Shown piece by piece: positions 43,825 to 54,908 of a stretch of DNA of 64,000 nucleotides; within the stretch, counting starts at the first letter, position 1; each line of letters begins with the position of its first letter. The stretch comes from Melieria omissa (lineage: Eukaryota > Arthropoda > Insecta > Diptera > Ulidiidae): assembly GCA_963971225.1 (NCBI GenBank), contig OZ020269.1:78344450-78408449 (forward strand), in the 5' to 3' direction. Made by a program: the position numbers and the translations under genes. The notes under the pieces were generated by a model. That model saw only the letters and a program-made list of their open reading frames with translations, did no database searches and was not told the origin of the DNA.

Positions 43825-44055
43825 CTTAAATGGGTGTATATTTACTTTTAATATAATTTTACTTTAGAAAATAAAAAATATCAAAATACGCAATTTTTTT
43901 GGGGGTGGGCAGGTTATTGACATGTGGTAGGTTATTTCATGCATTACCTAGTAATGTATGATTTCCTATATGCAATACTATTCATGGAACTGTATATGTT
44001 TTTGGCATGCACGCTTTCAAAATGCAAAATGAAGCATTTTTTTTCGTAGGGCATC

Positions 44056-45422
44056 TTACTTACTTACTTAACTGGCCATAACAACCCGTTATCGGGTTAC
44101 GGCCTGCCGCAAAACTTCTCTCCAGGCGCCTCTGCTTCGCGCGCGCCTTCTCCAGTTGGTCACACCAAGAGATACCAGGGCCTCTTCCACTTGGTCCTTC
44201 CACCGGAGACACGGCCTCCCTCTTCGCCGTCGACCTCCAACCATCGCATCGAATACCTTTTTCGCCGGAGCTTCGTCGTCCATGCGGCAGACATGACCGA
44301 GCCAGCGTAGCCGCTGGATGTTAATTCGCTGCGCTACGTCCATGTCCTTATACAGCTCATACAGCTCGTTATTGGTTCGTATGCGATAGTCGTCACCAAC
44401 CCGAACAGGGCCGAAGATTTTGCGAAGCACCTTCCTCTCGAACACTCCAAGGGCCGCTATGTCGTTTCGTGTCATTGTCCATGCTTCAGCGCCATAGAGG
44501 AGCACGGGCAAGATAAGCGTCCTATAGAGTGAAAGTTTTGTCGGTCGAGAGAGGTCTCTACTTCTCAATTGCCTACCGAGACCGTAGTAGCACCTGTTGG
44601 CAAGAGTTATCCTTCGCTTTATCTCCAGACTGACATCATTGCTGCTGTTGATGGCGGTGCCAAGGTAGACGAATTCCTTGACAACTTCAAAAGCATACCT
44701 GTCGGCCTCGACGTGAGACCCTAGCCGCTGCGAGTCCCTGCGTGTAGACAGCATATACTTCGTCTTGCCCTCATTTACCACCAGACCCATTTTGGCAGAT
44801 TCTCTTTCGATAGCCGCAAAGGCAGCGGTGACATCTCGCTTGTTACGTCCGATGACATCAATATCATCAGCGTAAGCAAGGAGCTGGACACTTTTGTTGA
44901 AAATTGTGCCATTACGATGTACACCGGCCTTGCGCAGCACACTCTCCATGGTGAAGTTGAAGAGGTCGCAGGACAAAGGATCGCCCTGTCTGAAACCTCG
45001 AACGGTATCAAAGGGGTCGGAGAGGTCACTTCCAACCTTGACGGAGCTGCGCGTATTGCTCAACGTCGCTCTGCAAAGTCTAACGAGCTTTGCAGGGATA
45101 CCAAGTTCAGACAATGCGGCATATAGGCGATCCCTTATCGGGCTATCGAATGCTGCCTTGTAATCGATGAAGAGATGGTGTGTATCGATTTGGTTCTCAT
45201 GGGTCTTCTCCAGGATTTGGCGTAGAGTGAATATCTGGTCGATGGTGGACTTACCAGGTCTAAAGCCGCACTGATAAGGTCCAATCAGCGCCTTGGCGAG
45301 TGGCTTTAGTCTTTCACATAATACGCTCGTCAGGACCTTGTATGCAATGGGAAGTAGGCTGATACCCCTGTAGTTGGCGCATATTGTTGGGTCGCCTTTC
45401 TTCAGCACAGGACAAAGGGCAC
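44056..45422 (-). mobile_element. 5'-truncated LINE with 13-bp target duplication
   Basis: TTCGTAGGGCATC at 44043-44055 and again at 45423-45435 bounds the insertion. On the minus strand the 3' end is a (TAAG)n tail directly after a 3' UTR of only ~20 bases, a trait known for RTE-like LINEs. Related 3' ends are at 30336 and 50162. Confidence 0.9.
44089..45422 (-). CDS. LINE reverse transcriptase, partial (5' truncated)
   Basis: RNA-dependent DNA polymerase for target-primed retrotransposition. Starting at ALCPVLKKGD (45422) the order is: YRGISLLPIAYKVL (finger region), QCGFRPGKSTIDQIF, motif A HHLFIDYKAAFDS, motif B GFRQGDPLSC, motif C LLAYADDIDVIG (both catalytic Asp present), motif D VNEGKTKYM, thumb region, and a C-terminal QRLRWLGHVCRMDDE block. 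The open frame continues upstream to ATG 45504, but those ~27 codons (MECIEMYIC...) are flanking DNA beyond the target duplication, not LINE. The endonuclease and first RT segments are absent, so the copy is inactive. Clade is uncertain (RTE-like 3' end). Confidence 0.88.
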
Positions 45423-45435
45423 TTCGTAGGGCATC

Positions 45436-46540
45436 GCCGTGAAAAAATACATGCATGAAGTAATGCATAGCTTGCAAGCAAATATACATTTCAATACATT
45501 CCATTTCCCTCTGGGGCTTTGTGAATGTGTGAGTGTAAGTGGCACTCTTATATTAATCTATTTTCACTGCCGATGGGACCACGGAATGCTCTGCATGTTC
45601 ACGTTCATTTGAAATACTGTAATTCAACGCTTCATTTGGCTGTTTCTGTAACAATTTTGTCTTGGGGTCAAAGCGACTTTACATTGTTGCGAATGCCATG
45701 CATGCTGACATTAAGAGTGAACGCCACAAATTATACAAGTAATCTCATCTCATACTTGCAGAATTTTAATTTAATTTATGTAATTTCGACTATTATTATT
45801 ATTATTTATTATTATTAATATTAATTTCGACTAGGGAATAGGACACTTCTAAAGACCTGTTGAAAGAACAGGTTCAACGAAGACTAAACAAAATTTCATC
45901 TATCGTCTCGATGCTCGACTTTGTCAGCATGAAGTATCGTGAAAAGCTCACTAAGGCATAAAGGAATAGTTCTTTGTGATACCACATTGTGATGGTGGGA
46001 CTTTTACGGCACTGGGAACTATGTGCAGAACTGTAGAAGAACTACCTTTTTTATATCATATTAATTGTGATATAACTGAAGATTTATTTTCTTTAAACTT
46101 TGCAATTCAGTTTGTTTCTGGTCCGAACCGGCCAGCTATGGAATGGTGTTTCAGTGGCAATTTTACCCGCAATCATATTACCTCTTTAAACCCTAAGGAA
46201 TAAAGCCTAATTGTGACATCACGACGAACTTAAATTGTCTATCAATAAAGATGTCTGGCACTCAGACCTAATCTAGCTATACACTTTATGACATGTAGCT
46301 ACTTCATAAGAGTGTAATCTATATAAATATAAGAAAGTGGATCTATCTGCGTAAGCGCATCACACTCAAACGGACCGGCCGATTTCGATGGGTTTTTGTT
46401 GGATTCATCTTTGGTCATTTCAGGTTTTTGCGGAAGGAAAATTCCGGAAAATCGATTAGATGTTTGACCGCGAATTACTTGAGAACGGATCGATTTGGCT
46501 TGTTTTTCTTTTGTTGTATTCGTAGTTTTCAAAACAAGGT
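45436..46540. other. No confirmed gene; (TTA)n repeat at 45790-45822
   Basis: Contains a TTA-rich microsatellite. Two open stretches (45525-45818; 45976-46203, ending RNHITSLNPKE) have no named motif. A short frame near 45860 (LLKEQVQRRLNKISSIVSML) looks protein-like but is isolated. Confidence 0.35.
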
Positions 46541-46544
46541 TTAA

Positions 46545-46767
46545 CCCCTTCCGGTACGATTTAATAATGAAAAACTGTGCATGAAATAACCATTTAATTT
46601 ATAATAATAATCAGTCTTCAAACAGCAGTCAAATCGTTTCATTCACATACCCGCGGCGTAACAATATTAAACAGTAACTTTAGTCGCATTATGAGTGTAG
46701 CTCGTCATTGTGCGGTATGGCATGAAAAACCGATGACGAGCTAGACTCGTCATAATACCGGAAGGGG
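46545..46767. mobile_element. TTAA-flanked MITE with CCCCTTCCGGTA ends
   Basis: Perfect 12-bp TIR between TTAA at 46541-46544 and 46768-46771. GCTCGTCAT (46700) and ATGACGAGC (46734) form an internal inverted pair, with ACTCGTCATAA next to the right TIR. 223 bp. Confidence 0.92.
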
Positions 46768-46810
46768 TTAATATAGAATATCTTCGAAATTGTAAGTCGC
46801 AACAACACTG

Positions 46811-46925
46811 AAATTTAGTACAATGTCGTCCCATAGACGTGCCATTCTACTGGTAAGATTTGATGGGCGTTGGACAAGAGGCGTGGCACATTTTTTGTGA
46901 CCCAAATATTTCGCTTAACTATGAT
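46811..46925 (-). repeat. Dispersed 'GTGCCACG' repeat, inverted copy
   Basis: As the complement it reads AAAATGTGCCACGCCTCTTG, CAACGCCCATCAAATC, TACCAGTAGAAT and GGGACGAC, matching 6490-6555 closely. A weaker GTGGCACCGCCCAT follows at about 47001. Confidence 0.65.
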
Positions 46926-47061
46926 AGAAGTCGCGAATCTATCGAACTTAGCATTTCCCCTTTCGACAGAGGGAATGGTGCGGTTATTGAACAAGGGAGC
47001 GTGGCACCGCCCATAAAACTTAAATCTGGTTCAAGCGCAGTCTATTTCTTAACTGAAACTT

Positions 47062-47850
47062 AGCAGCAACATTGCTGATTTGTGGGCCTCGAAACCCTTA
47101 ATCAGTAGCTCTTCCTATTCCTTTAGTTTTTTTTCTTCGTCAATTTGCATCGCCATAGATTCGCATCCGGCGTATTTCGTTATCAAAAAAAACCAATTGT
47201 TGTGCGATACGAAGTTCGGCGGGTCAGCTTGTGACTCCATAAAGTAGTCTGTGATAAAATCGCTAAATGGCTCAATAGGTATAAGGGCAACGGTTTGAGC
47301 GATGAAATTTTAGAAAAAAGATGTTTGAATGTTTTTATGGGGTCTGAGCCGGAGCATATTAACTTTGCTAACGAGTAACGCCCATAAGAAGGCGTGGTGG
47401 GTAGAAAAAGATTTACATACATATGTGTAGATCTGCGGGACTATTGATTTTTTGCATCTGTCTGTACATTTGTACTTCTGCCCGGCCACTCATAACCGAC
47501 ACTTGCGTACAAAAACTTTCGAGGGAATCGAGATTTCGAAAAAATATCGGGCAATTATTTTAATAGGTTATACAATTATTTGAACACTGACGCAATTCGC
47601 AGTTACGCCCACTTAAAAGAATTTTTAAATTTGTAATATTTATATTATGTTTGTATAGTTCTAATATTGTTATAATTAATATAATAATACTTTATTATTA
47701 TTATTACTATTTTAAAGTAATATCAATATGATATGAGTATTTACATATACATATTAAAAAAAAAAAATTGCTGAGCATTTTCATTCGAAAGTTTTGTTTA
47801 TTTTCGTATATTACTTGTTACCATTTTTTCTTCATTATCATAATAAATAT
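47062..47850. other. No gene recognised
   Basis: AT-rich, with ATT/TAT runs (47640-47760). Confidence 0.45.
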
Positions 47851-47863
47851 ACATGTTTAAATA

Positions 47864-48197
47864 ATAATAATAAAACAATTGACTGGCACGACAGCCCGCT
47901 TACGCGAGACTAAGGCCGAGCTTCCCGCAACCACCCGTGTTGTGCGTGTGAATTTGTACGCGGGTGGAAGGGACATACAGTTTTATGCCGGTTCCGAACG
48001 GCAGCTTGGGAGCTCTTTCATAAGCAATTTTTACTCTCAGAGATTTGCCATTTCCAGCTGAGAGGACAGCCACCGAAAGAGAAAACGAGTTTTCCCGTTA
48101 TTTTTTTTAGGTGTTATTACAGGCAGTATTTGAACCTGGGTCGCTGCCTTTGACTCGCGGTCCAACGCACTAACTAACTGAGCCACGGCGGCTGCCG
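47864..48197 (-). mobile_element. tRNA-derived SINE, family A, copy 5
   Basis: Full-length minus copy with tail AATAATAATAATAAAACAATTG and head complement GAGCCACGGCGGCTGCCG. ATGTTTAAATA occurs on both sides (47853 and 48201), the right copy being partly re-duplicated. Confidence 0.88.
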
Positions 48198-48334
48198 TTT
48201 ATGTTTAAATATGTTTATGTTTAAATAATGTACTGATTATAATGATTATGTGCAAAAATTATTATTAATATAAAAAAATAAAGCAAAATAAATGAAGGCT
48301 AATTTTTTATGTTAGTACGTGTATCACCGCTCCA

Positions 48335-48389
48335 GCCGCCGTGGCTCAGTTGGTTAGTGCGCGGTCCAGCGAGTCGAATGCAGACCGAC
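48335..48389 (+). mobile_element. SINE-A head fragment
   Basis: GCCGCCGTGGCTCAGTTGGTTAGTGCG-type tRNA head ending near CAATTCAATAATG. The body and tail are missing. Confidence 0.8.
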
Positions 48390-50160
48390 TCAATTCAATA
48401 ATGAATTCTAATTTAGCCTCATTGTCTTTAGCTTCTTTGTCTAGTATTTCTACGAGTTACATGCGATTTGAATGGCAAACACTTGATAGTGACTACTAAA
48501 TTTAAGGATTGCCATAAGTCTTCTGTAATCGACTGGGTCGCAATATACAAATAATAAACATCTTAAGAAATATTTATTGTAATATTTTTAAAATGTTTGA
48601 ATAATTTATAAAACTCATCACACTTTTTTAATTTAAAAATTGTACATTTAAAAACATTTTTCAATGTATTTTGTTAGTTTTTTCTAAAAAACATTACAAA
48701 AGATGTTTCGTACTCGTAGAATTTCTAACTATAGCATGATCCGGCATAACTGTTACTTGTAGCAGCTTTGTACTAAGGTTGACACTGTCTGGCTGCCGAA
48801 TACATTCATACATATGAACATACGTACATAAATACATACATAAATGGGTTTGCGTTTGGACTGTTATGACGGGATTTGATGCGATTGGGCAGAGTGTTTT
48901 TTTGCGTCGTATCCCCTCGACATAATACCAACGATGATTGCGTACGACAACTATCAGTCGCTCCTGGCGCCAACTGCCGTACCGGCTACGACGCGACACC
49001 GAACTAAATGAAACTTGACACGAATTGAACTTAGCAATGAACCGCACGACGAGCGTCGAGCGCGTTGACTGCAGCAACAAAGTTCAAAGTAATCTGCGCT
49101 CCTTTTGAATCCCATGCAGAGTGATGGAACTGAACAACCATTAACAACAACACTCCCAACCTGCACGCTTTTGCGTTGGCACACATAGTTTTAGGCGTTT
49201 TACAAAACCGGCAAGGAGTGACCTTAAGCTGAGGGCACTTCCGGTCGCGTCGCTGTGGATGTCCTCAAACCTGTTACACCAGTCACTCCAACCACGAAGA
49301 CGGCCATCCGCCACTTCCCGCCGCGTATGGCCACAGCCAATGCTTATGCAAAGCGATGCCGGTGCTTTTTGATGAACGTTTTATGGCTGTTTTTATGGTA
49401 TTTGGCTCTGTTTATTTATATTCAAATTTGCGATTCTATGGGCGCAAGTACGCCTGGATGGTGCGCACGATTCTTGAACCGTGTCTTCGATTTGCGGTGT
49501 ATTATTACCACTTGTTGCTGCTGCCGCGGAAGCTTGTAACTATTTAATATACAGCATTTAATTGTGTTTTAATTCATGCTGATTTCAATTATAGCACTTC
49601 GTTCGAATTTTGTTATTTTGCTCACAGTAGACTGGTTTTTTGCATTAAATGCAACGCTTTCATGGTGTTTGTTTTATTTTTGCTACCTGGTAACGCATAA
49701 GTCAAGAAACTTTAACTTTGGAATACCCACAATCGTCTTCATCTGCAAAAAAAAACCCCTAGTTTCGGGTGTGTCAATCATACACTCATCAGTCATTTTT
49801 GTTGAGAAGAATGGCACAACTGGTGGATCCTGAGCGACATAACGTTGAAGCACTAAAAACTCTGAATTATTTTTCCATTCGTTATTTCCACTGCAACTAA
49901 GAAAATTGTTGACCACATGATCAAAGCATGATGCGTTGAGTTTTCAAATATAAACACTCGTTGCAAGTTTAGCACTTTAAATTATTTTGCAACTTTAATG
50001 CACCAAATTTGGTTAAAAAAGTTTTCTATGCGACACATTCCTGATCGATAGTTCCTATGGCAGCTATATGATATAGTCGGCCGATCTCGTATGTGATGTA
50101 GTATTACTTAAAAGTCTTAAATACAAAATTGGATGAAAATATATTTGAAAATGCACTTTT
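48390..50160. other. Unassigned; one small candidate ORF listed separately
   Basis: No repeat border found. GGCAGCTATATGATATAGTC at about 50058 looks like a dispersed fly intergenic repeat, but only one copy is in this window. Confidence 0.35.
49356..49547 (+). CDS. Candidate 63-residue ORF, possible membrane peptide
   Basis: MPVLFDERFMAVFMVFGSVY opens a frame with one hydrophobic segment (residues ~9-25) and a second near the C-terminus (YYYHLLLLP). An overlapping frame at 49255-49539 is also open and begins near MATANAYAKR, so one of the two may be an exon that shifts phase here. No family recognised and no splice support. Chance is likely. Confidence 0.2.
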   Translation: MPVLFDERFMAVFMVFGSVYLYSNLRFYGRKYAWMVRTILEPCLRFAVYYYHLLLLPRKLVTI

Positions 50161-50161
50161 T

Positions 50162-50645
50162 ATAACAACCAAGAGATACCAGAGCATCTTCCACTTGGTC
50201 CTTCCACCGGAGACACGGCCTCCCTCTTCGCCGTCGACCTCCAACCATCGCATCGAACACCTTTTTCGTCGTCCATGCGGCAGGCATGACCGAGCCAGCG
50301 TAGCCGCTGGATGTTAATTCGCTGCGCTACGTCCATGTCCTTATACAGCTTATACAGCTCGTTATTGGTTCTTATGCGATAGTCGTCACCAACACGTACA
50401 GTGCCGAAGATTTTGCGAAGTACCTTCCTCTCGAACACTCCAAGGGCCGCTATGTCGTTTCGTGTCATTGTCCATGCTTCAGTGCCATAGAGGAGCACGG
50501 GCAAGCGTCCTATAGAGTGCAAGTTTTGTCGGTCGAGAGAGGTCTCTACTTCTCAATTGCCGCTCTCTACTTCTCAATGGTCTCTACTTCTCAATTGCCT
50601 ACCGAGACGCTTTATCTCCAGACTGACTTCATTGCTGCTGTTGAT
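50162..50645 (-). pseudogene. LINE reverse transcriptase C-terminal fragment, rearranged
   Basis: Same family as 44056-45422, about 95% alike by eye. The ORF at 50160-50522 covers LPVLLYGTEAWTMTRND through QRLRWLGHACRMDDE. About 80 bp of the 3' end are deleted (TATAACAACC joined to AAGAGATACC at 50170). At 50546-50600 CTCTACTTCTCAAT is repeated three times. An internal stretch (50605-50608) is also lost. Confidence 0.85.
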
Positions 50646-50649
50646 GGCG

Positions 50650-53364
50650 GTACTTACCAACTTAGCTCAAAAAATGAAAGCTGTCTTTATAAAACGGATG
50701 AGAAGAAAAATTTTAACATATGTGAATAGTGTCGGTTTCCGTATATAAAAATTGGTGACGGTTTGAAGGTTAAGCTAGGTAGTTTAATAGTTTTTATTTT
50801 AAATTGAAGCAAAAAATCGCATTGCTTTTTCAATTCGCCGCAGCGTAATTTTGATACTTATTGTAGAATTATTGCAAACGTGATGAGAATGCCAAACAAT
50901 TCGCAGCGCCGAAAGGTTAAAAAGGATTTATAAAAATTATTTTCATATTTAAGAGAACCGTGCTCAGTGTCGTCATTTTCTGACATCAACTACTACTATT
51001 CATGTTTGTGCTTTGTAAGAATTCATCTACCGAGGAAATTGTGATTTCGAGTCTTTGTTGTAGTTTGGGACAAAGTGGAAAAATTTAATCTGTTATACTT
51101 ACATAAAAACGCCCAATTTCGTGGCAGGGAATTTAGCGCATTTACGTTAAGGACCCTGCGGTGTTTGTGTGCAATTTGGCAACAATAAAACTATTTCGTC
51201 GCGTGTCGGTATGTGCTCATATTTTGCTATATGTTGTGGATAACGACACACTTTATAGTAGCTGGCACGCCGCGGAAATGCCCAAATGAAGGGGTGAGTA
51301 AGCGTGGAAATTGAAAATGAATTTGCTTCGTGTGTCTGTCCGAAATCGGTTGATTTCACAGTGAGCACAACAAAAGTCCTGGATGAATTGTTGTGACTGG
51401 TAATTCTGTGCTTTTGTGTTCGGTTGCCGTTGCTGTGACGGGTGGAATGGGCTCAGCATTGATTTCCTATTGTCTGAATCTGGTTAACGACGAAGTATCG
51501 TAACATTGAATTTCTTCAGCTAAAAGTTTGCAACAACGTAAACGACGCAAAAACAACGAAACCGCATGCCGCACGTTGTATTTCGCCAGTCGCTTGCCAC
51601 ATGAGTTTTCACTTTGACATTTACATTCTGAAATTCGACTAGACAGACATTTTGTAGCAAGGCCCGATGCGTTCTCGCTTTGTTGTTAGTGCTAGGTTAA
51701 GAAACTGATATTTAAGTGTTTGGCGTCAATGTGAATGACAGGCTCGTGGTAGCTGCTGATTAGAGAGGAGGCTGAAATTATAAATAATAATAAATTCGCT
51801 CTTGAAAAGTGTCCTTCAAATATATTCAAAAGTTTTACGTTCTGCGACGATACTTATCTAAGCGAACACTTACAGAAAGAGGGGCGGTGCGACTTTGGTG
51901 GAGTGAAAGGTGGTTACTAAATAATTTTTATTGACGGGTTCAGCGCGTTCGCTGGTCCTGTTCTGCGTCAAACACAAAGTTTGCTAGAAAAATTGTGGGT
52001 GGCAAATACATATGGTTTCAACTGGAAATGGGCTATAATAAGATCCAGTGTGCTCCCTTGGTCAAACATATAAGACTGTTTTAATTCATATCTGAAATAG
52101 TCTCCCTCTGCAAGGAATAATCTCTGCCCAGCGCCTCGGTAGCTTCAAGGCAAGTACCCAAAAATTCGCTCGCTGAAACACTGTTTACCCAATTTCTTGG
52201 ATGAGCGCAATAATTGAATTATCCACTGCGCGGGTACGTTAAAAAAATTTATTGAATTAGTTAAGCACAGTTCAGTTAAAAGGGCAACACCACAACACTT
52301 CTAAGGCACATAAATCTAACGAATAACTAGAAAACAATTTTACTTATCCAACATTTATTGTAATTTTCGCCAAATTTAGTGAGTAGACATTGATTTATGG
52401 TTTCGAATTCTATGTGAAAATTGACTAAACACTGTCAATACTTCATGCGAAAAACCACACGTCGTAAGCCACGTCAACAACGGCTGCCAGCAACGACAAC
52501 AACAACCGTCCGATAATAGGGAAAATAATGAAAAGTATTATAGGCTCTCACGTGAGACCTACCGCATTACTTGGAGCTCGTACGGCGAAGGCCTGAAACG
52601 TAGGATAGCGACAATGAATAGAGGAAAACAAACAACAACAAAATAATCGAATAGAAAAAACGATAAAAGACAAAAGAAAACTTGATGGCAGCGGGGTTTG
52701 ACGAGCGACTAATACATACAACACTGTGTGACAAAACTTCCAGGAAAAAATCAATACAACGTGGAATGCAAGACTACTAAATTTGTCTGTCACACTCAGT
52801 GGAATTAATTTCTTCGGACCGGTTTTTGGAAAGAGACTACAAAAGATTTTATGAGTTAATTTTTCACTTACTAATTCAAAATTTTTTAAATAGTTTACAT
52901 CCATTTACTAGTTAAAAAAAAACGATTTTACGACAACTCAAAACAAAGAAACTTTACTTGAGTTCCGCACTCGATTTGGCAAAATACTAAATATTTAATT
53001 TTTAAAGGTGACTTTCAAGTCATTTAAGGATTATGCGCCAAAATAGATTAGATACGTATATTTTCCCAAATATTCCCTTTTCTATTCCAAAAGTTCCTAA
53101 AGTTTAACTTTCAATAATATAGATAGATAATACATAAGAAAACTCCTATTTTAAGGAGCATTTCTTAATAAATAATAATAAAATATTTAAAACTATGTAT
53201 TAAAATCTATTCTGATTTGTAAAACTTCAACTTCTTTTAAATAAAATCCCTCATTGACAGCACGACTAATGCACCACTGGATAAACTCGCTTGGTTCTTT
53301 CAAAGTTTTTGGACACCGGAAAAATATAACTTCTAACTCGGCAAGGCTTTCCAGAGGTCGAGTA
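50650..53364. other. Long unassigned stretch
   Basis: 2.7 kb without any repeat border or coding motif I can name. Open frames on either strand are below ~120 codons and show no domain. It may be single-copy host intergenic DNA. Confidence 0.4.
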
Positions 53365-53368
53365 TTAA

Positions 53369-53682
53369 GGGGGCTTTCCCGTTTTTCGGTTTCAAAAAAT
53401 GGTTTTTTTTTTTACAGAAATCGATTTATAAATCGATCGCACAGCCTCGCGTACGCTCCGCGCGGCGAGTATTGTAACTTTAAACGCATTTTTCTCGAAA
53501 CCATGTTTTTGTGACGTTTTTTACACTTTTTTCGGATCTAATGAACCGATTTTGAAATTTTGGGGGCTCCAAATCCGACTTGGAGCTATGGTCTCTTGAG
53601 CAAAATTTCTCAGAATCACCTATAGATTACGTTTTTGCTATACGCTTCATAAAAAAAATCGTTCCATACAATTTGACCCGCC
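53369..53682. mobile_element. Possible TTAA element related to the ~720-bp family
   Basis: TTAA at 53365-53368, then GGGGGCTTTCCCG. The right end is GACCCGCCC then TAA (one TTAA base changed). It shares TTTAAACGCATTTTTCTCGA with the AAACGCGTTTTTCTC motif of 35099-35821 and 60455-61171. Confidence 0.45.
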
Positions 53683-53689
53683 CTAATAT

Positions 53690-54099
53690 ATATGTATGTT
53701 TAAAAATCGCTGTTGCACTGTGTTATCAACAGAGCGTTGCTCTTGTCTGCTGTAATTAATTTAAACGTTACTGTAAGCGTTGAGGAAGCAATAGGAGAAG
53801 CGACACAGAAAAACGTTTCATTAAATTTGCTTTCAATATCAATTATTTATTTTACTCGACTTTTTTCATAATTGGTGTCGCAATTCACTGATGGTGTCTC
53901 GTGTTTGTTAGAGTTATGGAAGGAAAGATACAAATCGTAAAGTAGAAAACATAATTTTTTACCACGTAAGCGAACGTGTAATGAGAAGTTTTTGTTTCTT
54001 CTAATTGTGCTTTGTTTTTTATACTAAACAGATTTTGCTTTCCGGAAAAATTTCGAGGGAGTGTAATTTGCCAAAATTTTGTAAAACACGAATTTTTTC
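53690..54099. other. No gene recognised
   Basis: AT-rich region upstream of the candidate exons. Confidence 0.4.
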
Positions 54100-54372
54100 A
54101 AGTTTTCTTGGAATAAACATCTTTTGCTTTAAAAAGGTCGCTGTTACTGACCGTAGCAAAAAATGTTTTAATTGTGATATAAAAGTCGGTGACACAAAAC
54201 GCGCGCGGATAACTGCCGAAGCAGTTAAAAAAGAAAAAACAAAATGTGAGTTTGAATAAAATCAAATTGTTATGGTTGACGCTACAATTATAATGACAAC
54301 TTATATTAATATTTTTTAATATATTCTCCGCAGCTGCCACCGCGGACAAATATCTTCCGTGGATTAAATGTA
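54100..54372 (+). CDS. Candidate spliced C-terminal exons of an unknown gene
   Basis: The frame open from 54005 ends with KKCFNCDIKVGDTKRARIT and AEAVKKEKTK. A GTGAGT donor lies at 54245 and a TTCTCCGCAG acceptor ends at 54333 (89-bp intron). Joining gives KSATADKYLPWIKCNNN and a stop near 54383. Composition (Lys-rich, a CxxC pair) is protein-like, but I know no family. The true upstream exon border is unclear; an acceptor may lie before GTCGCTGTTACTG at 54137. Confidence 0.25.
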
Positions 54373-54389
54373 ATAACAATTAGTGATAA

Positions 54390-54906
54390 TTTAATGACAA
54401 TTTTACACAATCGCAAAATCGATAACTGTTATTATGCTGGCTGTCAAAAAATAGGTCCCTACATTTTTCCAACCGAAGGGCTCAAGTAAAAGTGCCCGCC
54501 CGAAGCCATATTAAAAATCTAAGTTGTATGGGCGTGTCACGCCTTCGTATCCAATACTCAACCCAGTTTTCAAGTCATTGATGTGCTTAAATCGGGTCTT
54601 AACGTTTTCAGGGGTTCAAACCTTCCTCCTCCCTCAATACAAAAATTGCTGTACAAAATAAGGTTTGAAATAGTATTGGGCTCACAAGTTGTACTCAACC
54701 CCCTCCCCCACTCGTAATGAAATCCGCCCCCCAAATTTAAATTTTTTGTGCGCCACTTCAAATAATATAGATGCTTCTTCTGTAAACGTCATTACACTAA
54801 AAATCACTTTGCCATTTTGACGTATGTTAAGCAACACTCTGCTGCTCAAAAAATTGTATATTTTTAATGTATTTTTTGTCTTATCCAAACGTAGCTAGCT
54901 ACCAGG
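54390..54906. other. No gene recognised
   Basis: Contains a faint copy of the dispersed repeat (GGGCGTGTCACGCC at about 54531). Confidence 0.4.
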
Positions 54907-54908
54907 TA

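Noticed and set aside
44775..45163. Open frames of 69-89 codons on both strands in the LINE
   Set aside because: Alternative-frame shadows of the reverse transcriptase.
48694..49080. 128-codon minus-strand open frame
   Set aside because: No domain, mixed composition, and includes translated ACAT repeats (CMYLCTYVHMYEC).
51147..51459. Overlapping minus-strand frames of 68-73 codons
   Set aside because: No motif, no splice support, and typical chance length for this base composition.
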